DNA from: Bifidobacterium pullorum DSM 20433
Lineage (GTDB): Bacteria > Actinomycetota > Actinomycetes > Actinomycetales > Bifidobacteriaceae
Direction of reading: 5' to 3'
Assembly (NCBI RefSeq): GCF_000771405.1
Contig: NZ_JDUI01000010.1
Span: forward strand, 62,001-126,000
DNA: 64,000 nucleotides
Each line of letters starts with the position of its first letter. Positions within the stretch are counted from its first letter, which is position 1. Shown here piece after piece: positions 19,549-27,696 of this stretch. The position numbers and the translations under genes are program-made. The notes under the pieces were generated by a model. It saw only the letters and a list, made by a program, of their open reading frames with translations. It had not been told where the DNA came from and made no database searches.

Positions 19549-20523
19549 TCAGTAGGTTGCCAGGATATCGACCACGAACACCAGCGTGGCGCCGCCCGGA
19601 ATCGTGTCTCCGGAGCCGGAATCGCCGTAGCCGAGGTCCGAGGGCACGATCAGCAGCACCTGCGAGCCCACGGTCTGCCCGGCCAGGCCCTGGCTCCATC
19701 CCTCGATCACCTGGGTGAGCGAGAAGTCGGAGGGCTCGCCGCGGTCCCAGGAGGAGTCGAACTGGGTGCCGTCCAGCAGCCAGCCGGTGTAGTGGGCGCG
19801 CACGTAGCTTCCCTCCTTCACCTCCTTGCCGTCGCCCTTGATGAGGGTCTGCACCACCAGCTCGTCCACGTCGCCCTGGCCGTTCATATCGATCGAAGGC
19901 TTGCCGCCCTTGTCGAGCGTGACCTTCGGCAGGTCGGCCGGGATGTCGGTGACGGCCTCGCCTTCGGCGCGGGTCGGGTCGGTGGACTGGGAGATGATCG
20001 TCATCACCCAGACATACGGGGTTTCGCCGTCGTTCGAGCCGATGGCGAAGGTGGCGTTGATCTTCTGCTCCGCGATCAGCGCGTACAGCGGCGACTGCGA
20101 GATCGCATCCTCGGTCACCAGCGCGGAGCAGTCGGGGGTGTCGTCCTCCCAGGTGCTCGCCATCTCCGAACCATCGTTGAGATTGACGGCGATGCCCTGC
20201 ATACACACGCGGTTGCCGACCTCGACCTGATCGCCATTACCCTTTTGGAGAACCGCGTACGCGCCGTCCTCCACGCTCATCGGGGCATGGAATTTGACGG
20301 TCGGCTTCTGGCCGGGTTCGCCCTCGGCCAGAAGCCCGGCGATCTGCGGCAGGTCTTTCAGCGCGTCGGAGCTGGACTGCGCGGAATCGTTGGCATTGCT
20401 GGAATCGCCGGTGTCGTCGGCGCCGTTCTCGCCGCCGCAGGCGGTCAGTGTGGCGCACATGGCCAGTGCGCACAGCACCGCCATCAGCCTGGCGGTCAGG
20501 GACGTGGATGTCTTGTTCTGCAT
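19549..20523 (-). CDS. FKBP-type peptidyl-prolyl isomerase lipoprotein
   Basis: 324 residues. The signal peptide ends in the lipobox LTAC (Cys29), so the protein is anchored outside the membrane. The C-terminal domain is a clear FKBP fold: GSYVRAHYTGWLLDGTQFDSSWDRG, VIEGWSQGLAGQTVGSQVLLIVPSDLGYGDSGSG and IPGGATLVFVVDIL. The region at about 60-190 looks like a second, degenerate FKBP-like domain. It probably helps fold secreted proteins. A TACTGT box 7 nt before the ATG suggests a leaderless mRNA. It is divergent from the gene at 20605 and convergent with nucS. Confidence 0.9.
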   Translation of the reverse strand: MQNKTSTSLTARLMAVLCALAMCATLTACGGENGADDTGDSSNANDSAQSSSDALKDLPQIAGLLAEGEPGQKPTVKFHAPMSVEDGAYAVLQKGNGDQVEVGNRVCMQGIAVNLNDGSEMASTWEDDTPDCSALVTEDAISQSPLYALIAEQKINATFAIGSNDGETPYVWVMTIISQSTDPTRAEGEAVTDIPADLPKVTLDKGGKPSIDMNGQGDVDELVVQTLIKGDGKEVKEGSYVRAHYTGWLLDGTQFDSSWDRGEPSDFSLTQVIEGWSQGLAGQTVGSQVLLIVPSDLGYGDSGSGDTIPGGATLVFVVDILATY

Positions 20524-20530
20524 GGCACCA

Positions 20531-20536
20531 ACAGTA
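20531..20536 (-). promoter_or_regulatory. -10 box of a probable leaderless promoter for the FKBP lipoprotein
   Basis: TACTGT on the minus strand, exactly 7 nt before the ATG at 20523, with no Shine-Dalgarno. Confidence 0.5.
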
Positions 20537-20589
20537 CCGTCCAGCCCTGATTTCCGACTGTTTCCCGGCTCTGGGGGATGGCCTGACGG

Positions 20590-20595
20590 TAGAAT
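20590..20595 (+). promoter_or_regulatory. -10 box for the membrane protein at 20605
   Basis: TAGAAT, 9 nt before the ATG; any leader would be at most 2-3 nt. Confidence 0.45.
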
Positions 20596-20604
20596 GACGT
20601 TGTT

Positions 20605-21816
20605 ATGACTGTTGAAGAACGCGAACAAGAAGAGCCGCAGGTCCCGGCCGCCCCGTCGCGCCGCGCCAGGATCATGCGTTTCGTGGTCACGCCCATCCTC
20701 GGCGTGATCGCCGTGGCCTGCATTGTGCTCGGAGTGCTGAACGCCACGATCTGGAAGCCGGATCGTGATATCACCGCCGAAGCGTCCGTTTCCGGCACCC
20801 GGTATGTGGTCACCGACCCCGGGGTGTTGGGCCTGGTCGACGATGCGGTGACTATGACTGTGACCGGCGGGAACGCCGAGGCGACGGTATGCACCGCCAT
20901 CGGTTCGATGAAGGATGTCGCCGGCTGGCTGTCCGGTACCCCGTACGTCCGCGTCACCGGACTGAGCGAATGGACCGTGCTGTCCACCACGGACGCCGAG
21001 GCGCAGGGCGAGAGCCTGGCCGGCGACGGCGATGTGGCGTTCGCCGATTCGGATATGTGGACCTCGGTGGCGTGCGACACCGGCGGTGTGACCGTTGAGG
21101 CCACCGACGAGGATTCGTCGCGCGTCGCGCTGGTGGATCTGGGCGAGGACGAGGCCAGCGCCGACATCGCCATGCAGTGGGTGCGTCAGTCCCTGCCGAA
21201 CTATGCGCTGCCGTTCTATATCGGCGGCGGGGTCAGCGCCGTGCTGGCCGTGCTGTCCGCCACGGTGCTCGCGATGCCGTGGGGTGGCCGTCGCAAGCGT
21301 GAGACCGAGCCGGAGGAGCAGCCGTCCGACGGGGAGCCGACGATCGTCGACCCCGCCGCGCGCAACCTGGTGGCCGACCAGCTGGAATCCTCCGATACCG
21401 CGGAAGCGGCCGCGGACGCCTCGGAGGATGCGTCCGGCGACGTCTCCGACGGCGGGGACGACGCGGATGCCGATGTCTCCGACCAGACGTCCGTGATCTC
21501 CCAGGATGAGCTGATGGCGTATTTCGCCCGTTTCGCGCAGGAGGACACCAAGTCCGACGCGGCCGGCACCCAGGACGCGGACGCGTCGGTGTCGACCGAT
21601 GCCGCCGCCGAGCCTGATGCCGACGACCCCGCGGACGAGACCCCTTCCCCGGAGGGTCTGTCCTTCAGTCCGATGCCGGGCGAGCCGGAGTCGCCGGCCC
21701 CTCCCGCCCCGCCGGTCGACATCCCCGAACTCTCGTTCGACGGTCTGGTGACGATGCTCCCGCAGGATGATGAACCGTCCGCCGCGCAATCCGATGATGT
21801 CAAGGAAGGGGAATGA
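20605..21816 (+). CDS. Membrane protein of unknown function with long acidic C-terminal tail
   Basis: 403 residues. A basic, Pro-rich start is followed by a membrane helix (about 25-47), an extracytoplasmic domain of about 145 residues, a second membrane helix (about 200-224, YALPFYIGGGVSAVLAVLSATVLAMPWG), then about 175 residues dominated by Asp, Glu, Ala and Pro that should be cytoplasmic and disordered. I do not recognise the family. Its stop overlaps the next gene by a few bases (GGAATGATATG), so it forms an operon with the lipoprotein at 21818. Confidence 0.8.
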   Translation: MTVEEREQEEPQVPAAPSRRARIMRFVVTPILGVIAVACIVLGVLNATIWKPDRDITAEASVSGTRYVVTDPGVLGLVDDAVTMTVTGGNAEATVCTAIGSMKDVAGWLSGTPYVRVTGLSEWTVLSTTDAEAQGESLAGDGDVAFADSDMWTSVACDTGGVTVEATDEDSSRVALVDLGEDEASADIAMQWVRQSLPNYALPFYIGGGVSAVLAVLSATVLAMPWGGRRKRETEPEEQPSDGEPTIVDPAARNLVADQLESSDTAEAAADASEDASGDVSDGGDDADADVSDQTSVISQDELMAYFARFAQEDTKSDAAGTQDADASVSTDAAAEPDADDPADETPSPEGLSFSPMPGEPESPAPPAPPVDIPELSFDGLVTMLPQDDEPSAAQSDDVKEGE

Positions 21817-21817
21817 T

Positions 21818-22822
21818 ATGCGTACCCGTATGACGACGATGCTCGCCGCGGCGCTGGCCGTGGGCCTGACGCTCGGTCTGGGCGCGTGCGACGGGCAGCT
21901 CCCCGAGCCGCAGGCCGCCTCCGCGGAGGTGGACCAGATGCCGGATCTGACGCCGGAACAGGAGCAGAAGATCCGTACCGCCGTGCTGGAGACGCTGGAC
22001 AAGGCGACGCAGGACATGAACGGCGAGGGCCTGGGCGTCCGCGTCACCGGCCCGATGCTGGAGGTGCGCAACAGCGCGATCACGGTCGGCAAGGCCACCG
22101 GCGGATTGGACAAGACCAACACGATCCCGACGGATATGATGCAGACCGTCATCCCGACCGATTCGGGCTGGCCGCGCACGATGTACACGATCACCACCAC
22201 CACCGAGGACCAGCAGTCGCAGCGTCTGCTGGTGTTCACGCAGGATTCGCCGCGCCAGAACTACAAGCTGTGGGGCGTGGCCCGTCTGTTCCCCGGCGCG
22301 CAGCTGCCGCGGTTCACCGTGCCGGAGATCGGCACCCAGATGGGTCTGCCGAACGACACGGGTCTGGTCGCCACCCCGCAGGAGGCGGTGGAACGGTATG
22401 CGGATGTGCTGCAGAACGGCTCGAACAGCGAGTTCGCCGACCAGTTCGCGGACGATTCGCTGCGCCAGACCATCGCGTCGGTGGCCCAGACCGTGCAGGA
22501 GGGCATGGAACGCAACAACGGCACGCAGTCGCAGACGTTCACCGCGGTTCCGGACGCCATCAAGATCATGCGCTCCAGCGACGGCGGCGACCTGGTCGTG
22601 GCCCAGATCAACTCCGAGTGGACCCGCGCCGCGGGCGACGGGCGTGAGTCGCTGCCTGCCTCCGACGAGGAGGAGGCCCTGTTCGGCGATGGCACCGCCA
22701 CCAGCACGATGAAGGTGACCTATGTGAACATCGTGGCGTTGTATGTGCCGCCGGAGGACTCCGGCGAGCAGATCACGGCCGTCGGCGCCGAACGCAAGCC
22801 GATCAAGGTCGAGGCGGTCTGA
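21818..22822 (+). CDS. Actinobacterial lipoprotein of unknown function
   Basis: 334 residues. A signal peptide (MRTRMTTMLAAALAVGLTLG) ends in the lipobox LGAC (Cys23). The mature part is a soluble alpha/beta protein with two halves, about 40-165 and 190-334, the second with AVERYADVLQNGSNSEFADQF. ATG 21818 is chosen because GGAAGGGGAATGAT precedes it and the signal peptide starts there. It is co-transcribed with the membrane protein upstream; the pair may act together at the envelope. A terminator follows. No function assigned. Confidence 0.82.
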   Translation: MRTRMTTMLAAALAVGLTLGLGACDGQLPEPQAASAEVDQMPDLTPEQEQKIRTAVLETLDKATQDMNGEGLGVRVTGPMLEVRNSAITVGKATGGLDKTNTIPTDMMQTVIPTDSGWPRTMYTITTTTEDQQSQRLLVFTQDSPRQNYKLWGVARLFPGAQLPRFTVPEIGTQMGLPNDTGLVATPQEAVERYADVLQNGSNSEFADQFADDSLRQTIASVAQTVQEGMERNNGTQSQTFTAVPDAIKIMRSSDGGDLVVAQINSEWTRAAGDGRESLPASDEEEALFGDGTATSTMKVTYVNIVALYVPPEDSGEQITAVGAERKPIKVEAV

Positions 22823-22856
22823 TTCCGCCTGCTCCGCAACGGCCGCAACCATGACC

Positions 22857-22890
22857 GGAACCCCGCCCAGGTGCGGGGTTCCGCCGTTTT
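22857..22890 (+). terminator. Rho-independent terminator after the lipoprotein gene
   Basis: A 10-bp stem (22857-22866 with 22873-22882), 6-nt loop, then GCCGTTTT. Confidence 0.85.
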
Positions 22891-23032
22891 CGGGCAGATG
22901 GCGCACGGATATGCGTGCAGGCGGTTGCGTGTGGAGCGCGGCGCGGCGCTATGCCGTCGGGGAAGCGCGCTCGCGTTGGCGGCTCGATGGAGTAAGTTGT
23001 GAATCAGTATCGTTCTCGAGTTTGGAGGCATG

Positions 23033-23989
23033 ATGGCAGGTCGGCAGCGGCAGTTCAATCCGGGTGTATCCCTGGCGGGCGCGGTGGATCTGGAGGCGTT
23101 GAAGCACCAGGTCACGGCGGAGCCGGGCCAGGTCGGCGGCGCGCCGGCGGCCGGCGGCTACGTCATCGACACGACGGAGAACACGTTCCAGGCCATGGTG
23201 CAGACCTCGGCCACGTTCCCGATTCTCCTGCTGCTGTGGATCCCGACCGATGACCGTCTGTTCCCGATGGCCAAGGCCCTGGGCGACGCGGTCAATGCGA
23301 TGAACGGCCAGTTGCAGCTCTCCCGCATCGACATCGCCGCGTTCCCGGCGGTGGCGCAGGCGTTCGGCATCCAGGGCGCGCCGGCGTTGTTCGCCCTGAT
23401 CAACGGCCGTCCGATGCCGCTGATGCAGGGGGTGCCGTCGGATGCGGAGATGCAGCAGATTGTCGACGAGGTGATGCCGAAGATCGTGCAGGTGGCGCAG
23501 CAGGCCGGGGTGACGGGCACGGCGCCGTATGCGGGCGATTCGGATGCCGATGCGGCCCCGGCCCCGGAGCAGATGGTGCCGCCGGCGCACGAGGAGGCGC
23601 ATCGCCTGGCGATGGAGGGGGACTATTCCGGCGCCGCGGCCGCGTACGACAAGGTGCTGGAGGCCGATCCGAACGACGCGTTGGCCGCCCGCGAACGTGC
23701 GAAGGCGCTGCTGCTGGCCCGTTCCGCGAACGCCGACGTGCGTCAGGTGCGTGCCGCCGCGGCCGAGCGTCCCGATGACGTGGAGGCGCAGATGGCCGTG
23801 GCCGATATCGACATGATCGGCGGGCAGATCCAGGACGCGTTCGACCGTCTGCTGGATTATCTCGCCGCCGGGCACCGCGATCAGATCGAACCGGTGCGTG
23901 TGCGCCTGCTTGAATATTTCGCCATCCCCGACCCGTCCGACGAACGGCTCAGGCGTGCCCGTCGCCGCCTGGCCACCCTGATGTACTGA
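23033..23989 (+). CDS. Thioredoxin-like/TPR co-chaperone (YbbN/CnoX family)
   Basis: 318 residues. The N-terminal thioredoxin fold (about 40-160: [37 protein letters not shown] and [17 protein letters not shown]) lacks a CxxC active site, since the corresponding position reads WIPTDDR. The C-terminal half is a set of tetratricopeptide-like helices ([41 protein letters not shown]). This is the architecture of the E. coli CnoX/YbbN chaperone-holdase. Two ATGs lie back to back at 23030 and 23033; GGAGG is better spaced from 23033. Confidence 0.85.
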   Translation: MAGRQRQFNPGVSLAGAVDLEALKHQVTAEPGQVGGAPAAGGYVIDTTENTFQAMVQTSATFPILLLLWIPTDDRLFPMAKALGDAVNAMNGQLQLSRIDIAAFPAVAQAFGIQGAPALFALINGRPMPLMQGVPSDAEMQQIVDEVMPKIVQVAQQAGVTGTAPYAGDSDADAAPAPEQMVPPAHEEAHRLAMEGDYSGAAAAYDKVLEADPNDALAARERAKALLLARSANADVRQVRAAAAERPDDVEAQMAVADIDMIGGQIQDAFDRLLDYLAAGHRDQIEPVRVRLLEYFAIPDPSDERLRRARRRLATLMY

Positions 23990-24077
23990 TGCGCCCCTGA
24001 TGGGACTCTGCCCCTGCTGATGTGGTTGCCGGCGGCCGATGTACGGCCGCCGCATTGCCCGGAGGGCGGAACGGGCG

Positions 24078-24704
24078 TCAGCGCACCGTGTGGCGGATGC
24101 GGTTGCGACCGAAGACCTGCTGGAACTGCGGGCCGTGCTCGGCCAGCTCGCGCTCGAACTCGCCCTCCCACGCCGCATAGGGGTTGGAGGCCAATCCGTC
24201 GTTCGAGAATCGCGCCTGGTCGGTCACTTCGGTCACGCAGAACGAGGGAATGGCCAGATTCGTGACCGGGCCGCTGCGTTCCGCCTCGGCGATGACCAGC
24301 GGGGCGTTCGAGCCGCCGAATACGTCGATGTTCCACCCGTCCTCGTCGATCCAGGCCGAATAGCGGTTCTTGATGATGATCTCGCCGCCGCGTCTGACGA
24401 GTTCGACGGCGACGCGCGTATCGATCTCACGCTCCGCCTCGTAGCGGGTGCCGCCCACGGCGGGGCCTTTGATGGTCACGAACGCCTGGGAGAACAGGTC
24501 GCGGCATTGTTCGAGCACGTCGAGCGGATCGGTGTCTCGGGTCATCGGGACGCGGGCCTTGCGGGTCTGCAGGCGGATGCGCAGCGCGTAGTTGTCGGCA
24601 TGGACGTAATAGCTTTGCGCGATCAGCGTCGGCGCATCACCGTCGTCGAGCTGGGGCGGCATTTCGCGGCAGAAGAAGCGGCGCTCATACTCGAAATCAT
24701 CCAT
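24078..24704 (-). CDS. CYTH-domain (inorganic triphosphatase-like) protein
   Basis: 208-residue CYTH enzyme. The N-terminal YERRFF replaces the usual ExExK with a related motif; strand-forming Arg/Lys-rich segments follow (YALRIRLQTRKARVP, AFVTIKGPAVGGTRYEAEREID, IIIKNRYSAWI), and the acidic VIAEAER and CVTEVTDQARFSN segments supply the metal site. Such proteins hydrolyse tripolyphosphate or thiamine triphosphate; the substrate here is inferred. A TAGACT box 6 nt before the ATG suggests a leaderless mRNA. It is divergent from tRNA-Arg. Confidence 0.85.
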   Translation of the reverse strand: MDDFEYERRFFCREMPPQLDDGDAPTLIAQSYYVHADNYALRIRLQTRKARVPMTRDTDPLDVLEQCRDLFSQAFVTIKGPAVGGTRYEAEREIDTRVAVELVRRGGEIIIKNRYSAWIDEDGWNIDVFGGSNAPLVIAEAERSGPVTNLAIPSFCVTEVTDQARFSNDGLASNPYAAWEGEFERELAEHGPQFQQVFGRNRIRHTVR

Positions 24705-24710
24705 GTACCC

Positions 24711-24716
24711 AGTCTA
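24711..24716 (-). promoter_or_regulatory. -10 box of a probable leaderless promoter for the CYTH gene
   Basis: TAGACT on the minus strand with 6 nt to the ATG at 24704; no Shine-Dalgarno. Confidence 0.45.
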
Positions 24717-24818
24717 GTGCGAAACGCCGCGGAATTCCGGCAATCTTACGATGTGTCCGGATAGTGGCCGCCTGCTGGCGCGCGCAAAGTCGCGGCAACG
24801 TGTAAAGTAGAGGGGCAC

Positions 24819-24894
24819 GGGTCCGTAGCTCAGTGGATAGAGCGTCTGTCTCCGGAACAGAAGGTCGTGAGTTCGAACCTCATCGGGCCCACCA
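24819..24894 (+). tRNA. tRNA-Arg (CCG) with encoded CCA
   Basis: The acceptor strands GGGTCCG and CGGGCCC pair (one G-U), with D-loop TAGCTCAGTGGATAGAGC, anticodon loop CTCCGGA giving CCG, and T-loop TTCGAAC. A73 and a genomic CCA complete the 3' end. TAAAGT at 24803-24808 is a possible -10 box. Confidence 0.96.
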
Positions 24895-24897
24895 TGC

Positions 24898-24941
24898 AAC
24901 CCCGGTACGAGTTGATGACAAGTCATCCGCGTACCGGGGTT
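24898..24941 (+). terminator. Terminator of tRNA-Arg
   Basis: A 12-bp stem (24898-24909 with 24930-24941) starts 3 nt after the tRNA and is followed by CTTT. The rest of the gap to 25265 shows a small GGAGCCA/TGGCTCC hairpin at 25033-25049 and the ridA leader, but no gene. Confidence 0.75.
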
Positions 24942-25195
24942 CTTTGGATTTGGTGGCTCTGCCGGTTTCGCGCGTGTACGTGTTTTGCGGCTGGCTGGTT
25001 TGGTTTGGCATGGTTTCGGACTGGAGACAGGCGGAGCCATCTTGGCTCCATCCGTACTCCATCTGTCACCGGCGTGCGACGTGACTCCCAGCCCGCGTCC
25101 AATGTGCATCGTGGTCTGCGATTGGGTGGCGTCCGCGCCGACGCCGTGGTGTCCGGAGCGTGAGGCGGAGGCGTCGCGTTCCGGCATCGGGGTGG

Positions 25196-25236
25196 TATCG
25201 TGGCCGCATCCGCCGACCGGAGGCCTTGCCGGTCGG
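25196..25236 (+). promoter_or_regulatory. Possible ridA promoter and leader hairpin
   Basis: A TATCGT -10-like box (25196-25201) is followed by an 8-bp hairpin CCGACCGG/CCGGTCGG (25213-25220 with 25229-25236) before the ribosome-binding site. Whether the hairpin regulates is unknown. Confidence 0.35.
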
Positions 25237-25265
25237 GCCGACCGACATACCGTAAGGAGGGTCAT

Positions 25266-25652
25266 ATGACTGCCATCGAAGAGATCGCCACCGCATCCGC
25301 CCCCGCCGCGCTCGGCGCATACAGCCAGGCCGTGAAGGCCAATGGTTTCGTGTTCGTGTCCGGCCAGCTGGGCATCGACCCGGCCACCGGCGAGCTGGCC
25401 GGCGAGACCGCTGCCGAGCAGGCGGCCCAGTCGCTGAGGAACATCGCCAACATCCTGGCCGCCGCCGGTGCCGACATGACCCATGTGGTGCGCACCACCA
25501 TCTATCTGAAGAACGTGGGGGATTTCGCCGAGGTCAACGCCCGCTACGCCGAGGTGTTCACCGGCTCGGTCAAGCCGGCCCGCTGCGCGTTCGGCGGCAA
25601 CGACATCCCCAAGGGCGCGCTCGTCGAGATCGACGCCATCGCCGCCCTGTGA
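25266..25652 (+). CDS. ridA: RidA family reactive-intermediate deaminase
   Basis: 128-residue YjgF/YER057c/UK114 protein that hydrolyses reactive 2-aminoacrylate-type enamines/imines. Hallmarks are LGAYSQAVKANGFVFVSGQLGIDPATGEL, TTIYLKNVGDFAEVNARYAEVF and the substrate-binding Arg in PARCAFGGNDIPKGALVEIDAIA. GTAAGGAGGGTCAT precedes the ATG at 25266; longer upstream frames have no support. A GC hairpin follows. Confidence 0.92.
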   Translation: MTAIEEIATASAPAALGAYSQAVKANGFVFVSGQLGIDPATGELAGETAAEQAAQSLRNIANILAAAGADMTHVVRTTIYLKNVGDFAEVNARYAEVFTGSVKPARCAFGGNDIPKGALVEIDAIAAL

Positions 25653-25682
25653 CGTTCGGCCTCGACTGCGGGTCCCGGCCCC

Positions 25683-25719
25683 GAACCGCCCGTGGACGCT
25701 CCGCGCCTACGGGCGGTTC
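25683..25719 (+). terminator. Hairpin after ridA
   Basis: An 11-bp stem (25683-25693 with 25709-25719) with a 15-nt loop and no U-tract; a probable terminator just before the argS promoter. Confidence 0.55.
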
Positions 25720-25737
25720 CGCTGTCAGGCCGCCCGC

Positions 25738-25743
25738 TATCCT
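25738..25743 (+). promoter_or_regulatory. -10 box of a probable leaderless argS promoter
   Basis: TATCCT, 8 nt before the ATG at 25752, with no Shine-Dalgarno. Confidence 0.4.
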
Positions 25744-25751
25744 TGGATAGC

Positions 25752-27548
25752 ATGAGTCCAGAAGCGCTGAGTGAACTGATTTCGACCATCGCCCACGACC
25801 TTGTCGCGCAAGGCAAGGCGGGCGACCTGACCGACGACCTGATCCCGCCCGTTGACAAGCTGACCGTGATGCGCCCGAAGGATCGCGCGCACGGCGACTG
25901 GGCGTCCAACATCGCCATGCAGCTGGCCAAGAAGGCCGGCATGAAGCCGCGCGACCTGGCCGAGCCGTTCGCGGCCGCGCTCGCGGAGGCCGACGGCGTC
26001 AAGTCCGTGGAGGTCGCCGGCCCCGGCTTCATCAACATCACCCTCGACTCCGCCTCCGCCGCGGCCGTGGTCGACAAGGTCCTGGCCGAAGGCGCCGCGT
26101 TCGGCCGCAACGACCATCTGGGCGGCGAGACGCTGAACCTGGAGTTCGTCTCCGCCAACCCGACCGGCCCGATCCACATCGGCGGCACCCGCTGGGCCGC
26201 CGTAGGCGACTCGATGGCCCGCGTGCTCGAGGCCAACGGCGCCAAGGTGGTGCGCGAATACTACTTCAACGACCACGGCGAGCAGATCAACCGCTTCGCC
26301 AAGTCCCTGGTGGCTGCCGCCCACGGCGAGGAGTGCCCGGCCGACGGCTACAAGGGCGCCTACATCGACGAGATCGCCCAGCGTGTGATCGACGAGGCGA
26401 AGGCCGACGGCATCGACGTGCTCGAGCTGCCGCGCGTCGACGGCGGTGTGGACGGTGACGGCAACCCGCTCGGCGAGGGGGATTCCGAACAGCGCGAGGA
26501 GTTCCGCAAGCGCGCCGTGCCGATGATGTTCGCCGAGATCCGCGAATCGATGAAGAACTTCCGTGTGAAGTTCGATGTGTGGTTCCACGAGAACAGCCTG
26601 TACGAGGACGGCGAGGTCGAACGCGCGATCGCCGACCTGCGCGAGCGCGGCGACATCTTCGAGCAGGACGGCGCCACCTGGTTCGCCTCCACCAAGCACG
26701 GCGACGACAAGGACCGCGTCATCGTCAAGTCCGACGGCAACTACGCGTATTTCGCCGCCGACATCGCCTACTACCGCAACAAGCGCCACCGCGAGCAGGA
26801 TCCGGCCGACGTGGCCATCTACATGCTCGGCGCCGACCACCACGGCTATATCGGCCGCATGATGGCCATGTGCGCCGCGTTCGGCGACGAACCGGGCAAG
26901 AACATGCAGATCCTCATCGGCCAGCTGGTCAACGTGATGAAGGACGGCAAGCCCGTGCGCATGTCGAAGCGCGCCGGCAACGTGGTCACGATCGACGACC
27001 TGGTGGAGGCCGTCGGCGTGGACGCCGCCCGCTACTCGCTGGCCCGCACCGACTACAACACGCCGGTCGACATCGACCTGGACCTGCTGGCCTCGCACAC
27101 CAATGAGAACCCGGTGTACTACGTGCAGTACGCGCACGCCCGCGGCTGCAATGTGGACCGCAACGCGGCCGACGCCGGCATCACCACCGAGGGCGCGGAT
27201 CTGGCGCTGCTCGACACCGAGGCGGACGGCGAGGTGCTCGCCGCGCTCGCCCAGTGGCCGGCGCTGCTCGCCCAGGCGGGCGACCTGCGCGCCCCGCACC
27301 GCGTGGCCCACTATCTGGAGGACCTGGCCGCCACCTACCACAAGTGGTACAACGTGGAGCGCGTGGTGCCGATGGCGCTGACCGACCCGGAGGAGCGCCA
27401 GGACGACGCCGCCCGCGAGGCGCTGCGTATCGCCAAGTGCCCGGAGCCGGCCCGCGCCGCCGCGCGACTGAAGCTCAACGACGCCGTGCGCACCGTGATC
27501 GCCGCCGGCCTGGACCTGCTGGGCGTCGAAGCACCGGAGAAGATGTAA
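25752..27548 (+). CDS. argS: Arginyl-tRNA synthetase
   Basis: 598-residue class I synthetase. The N-terminal Add1-type tRNA-binding domain (about 1-110) is followed by the HIGH signature NPTGPIHIGGTRWAAVGDSMARVL, REYYFNDHGEQINRFAKSL, and KMSKS-like VRMSKRAGNVVTIDDLVE, then the DALR anticodon-binding domain (YVQYAHARGCNVDRN onwards). MSPEALSEL is the natural start. lysA follows on the same strand, as argS-lysA do in many Actinobacteria. Confidence 0.96.
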   Translation: MSPEALSELISTIAHDLVAQGKAGDLTDDLIPPVDKLTVMRPKDRAHGDWASNIAMQLAKKAGMKPRDLAEPFAAALAEADGVKSVEVAGPGFINITLDSASAAAVVDKVLAEGAAFGRNDHLGGETLNLEFVSANPTGPIHIGGTRWAAVGDSMARVLEANGAKVVREYYFNDHGEQINRFAKSLVAAAHGEECPADGYKGAYIDEIAQRVIDEAKADGIDVLELPRVDGGVDGDGNPLGEGDSEQREEFRKRAVPMMFAEIRESMKNFRVKFDVWFHENSLYEDGEVERAIADLRERGDIFEQDGATWFASTKHGDDKDRVIVKSDGNYAYFAADIAYYRNKRHREQDPADVAIYMLGADHHGYIGRMMAMCAAFGDEPGKNMQILIGQLVNVMKDGKPVRMSKRAGNVVTIDDLVEAVGVDAARYSLARTDYNTPVDIDLDLLASHTNENPVYYVQYAHARGCNVDRNAADAGITTEGADLALLDTEADGEVLAALAQWPALLAQAGDLRAPHRVAHYLEDLAATYHKWYNVERVVPMALTDPEERQDDAAREALRIAKCPEPARAAARLKLNDAVRTVIAAGLDLLGVEAPEKM

Positions 27549-27554
27549 CGGCAT

Positions 27555-27593
27555 GATGCCCCGCCATCGGACACCGTTCCGAGGCGGGGCATC
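27555..27593 (+). terminator. Hairpin after argS
   Basis: A perfect 11-bp stem (27555-27565 with 27583-27593), loop 17 nt, no U-tract. May attenuate read-through into lysA. Confidence 0.5.
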
Positions 27594-27696
27594 GCGCATA
27601 ACGGAGCGAATGGCGCGTAACAGCACGTATACCGGGCCGATGGTACCGGTTCACGCCGGGGATGCGCCCACATGATGATACGAGTTGGAGGACATT

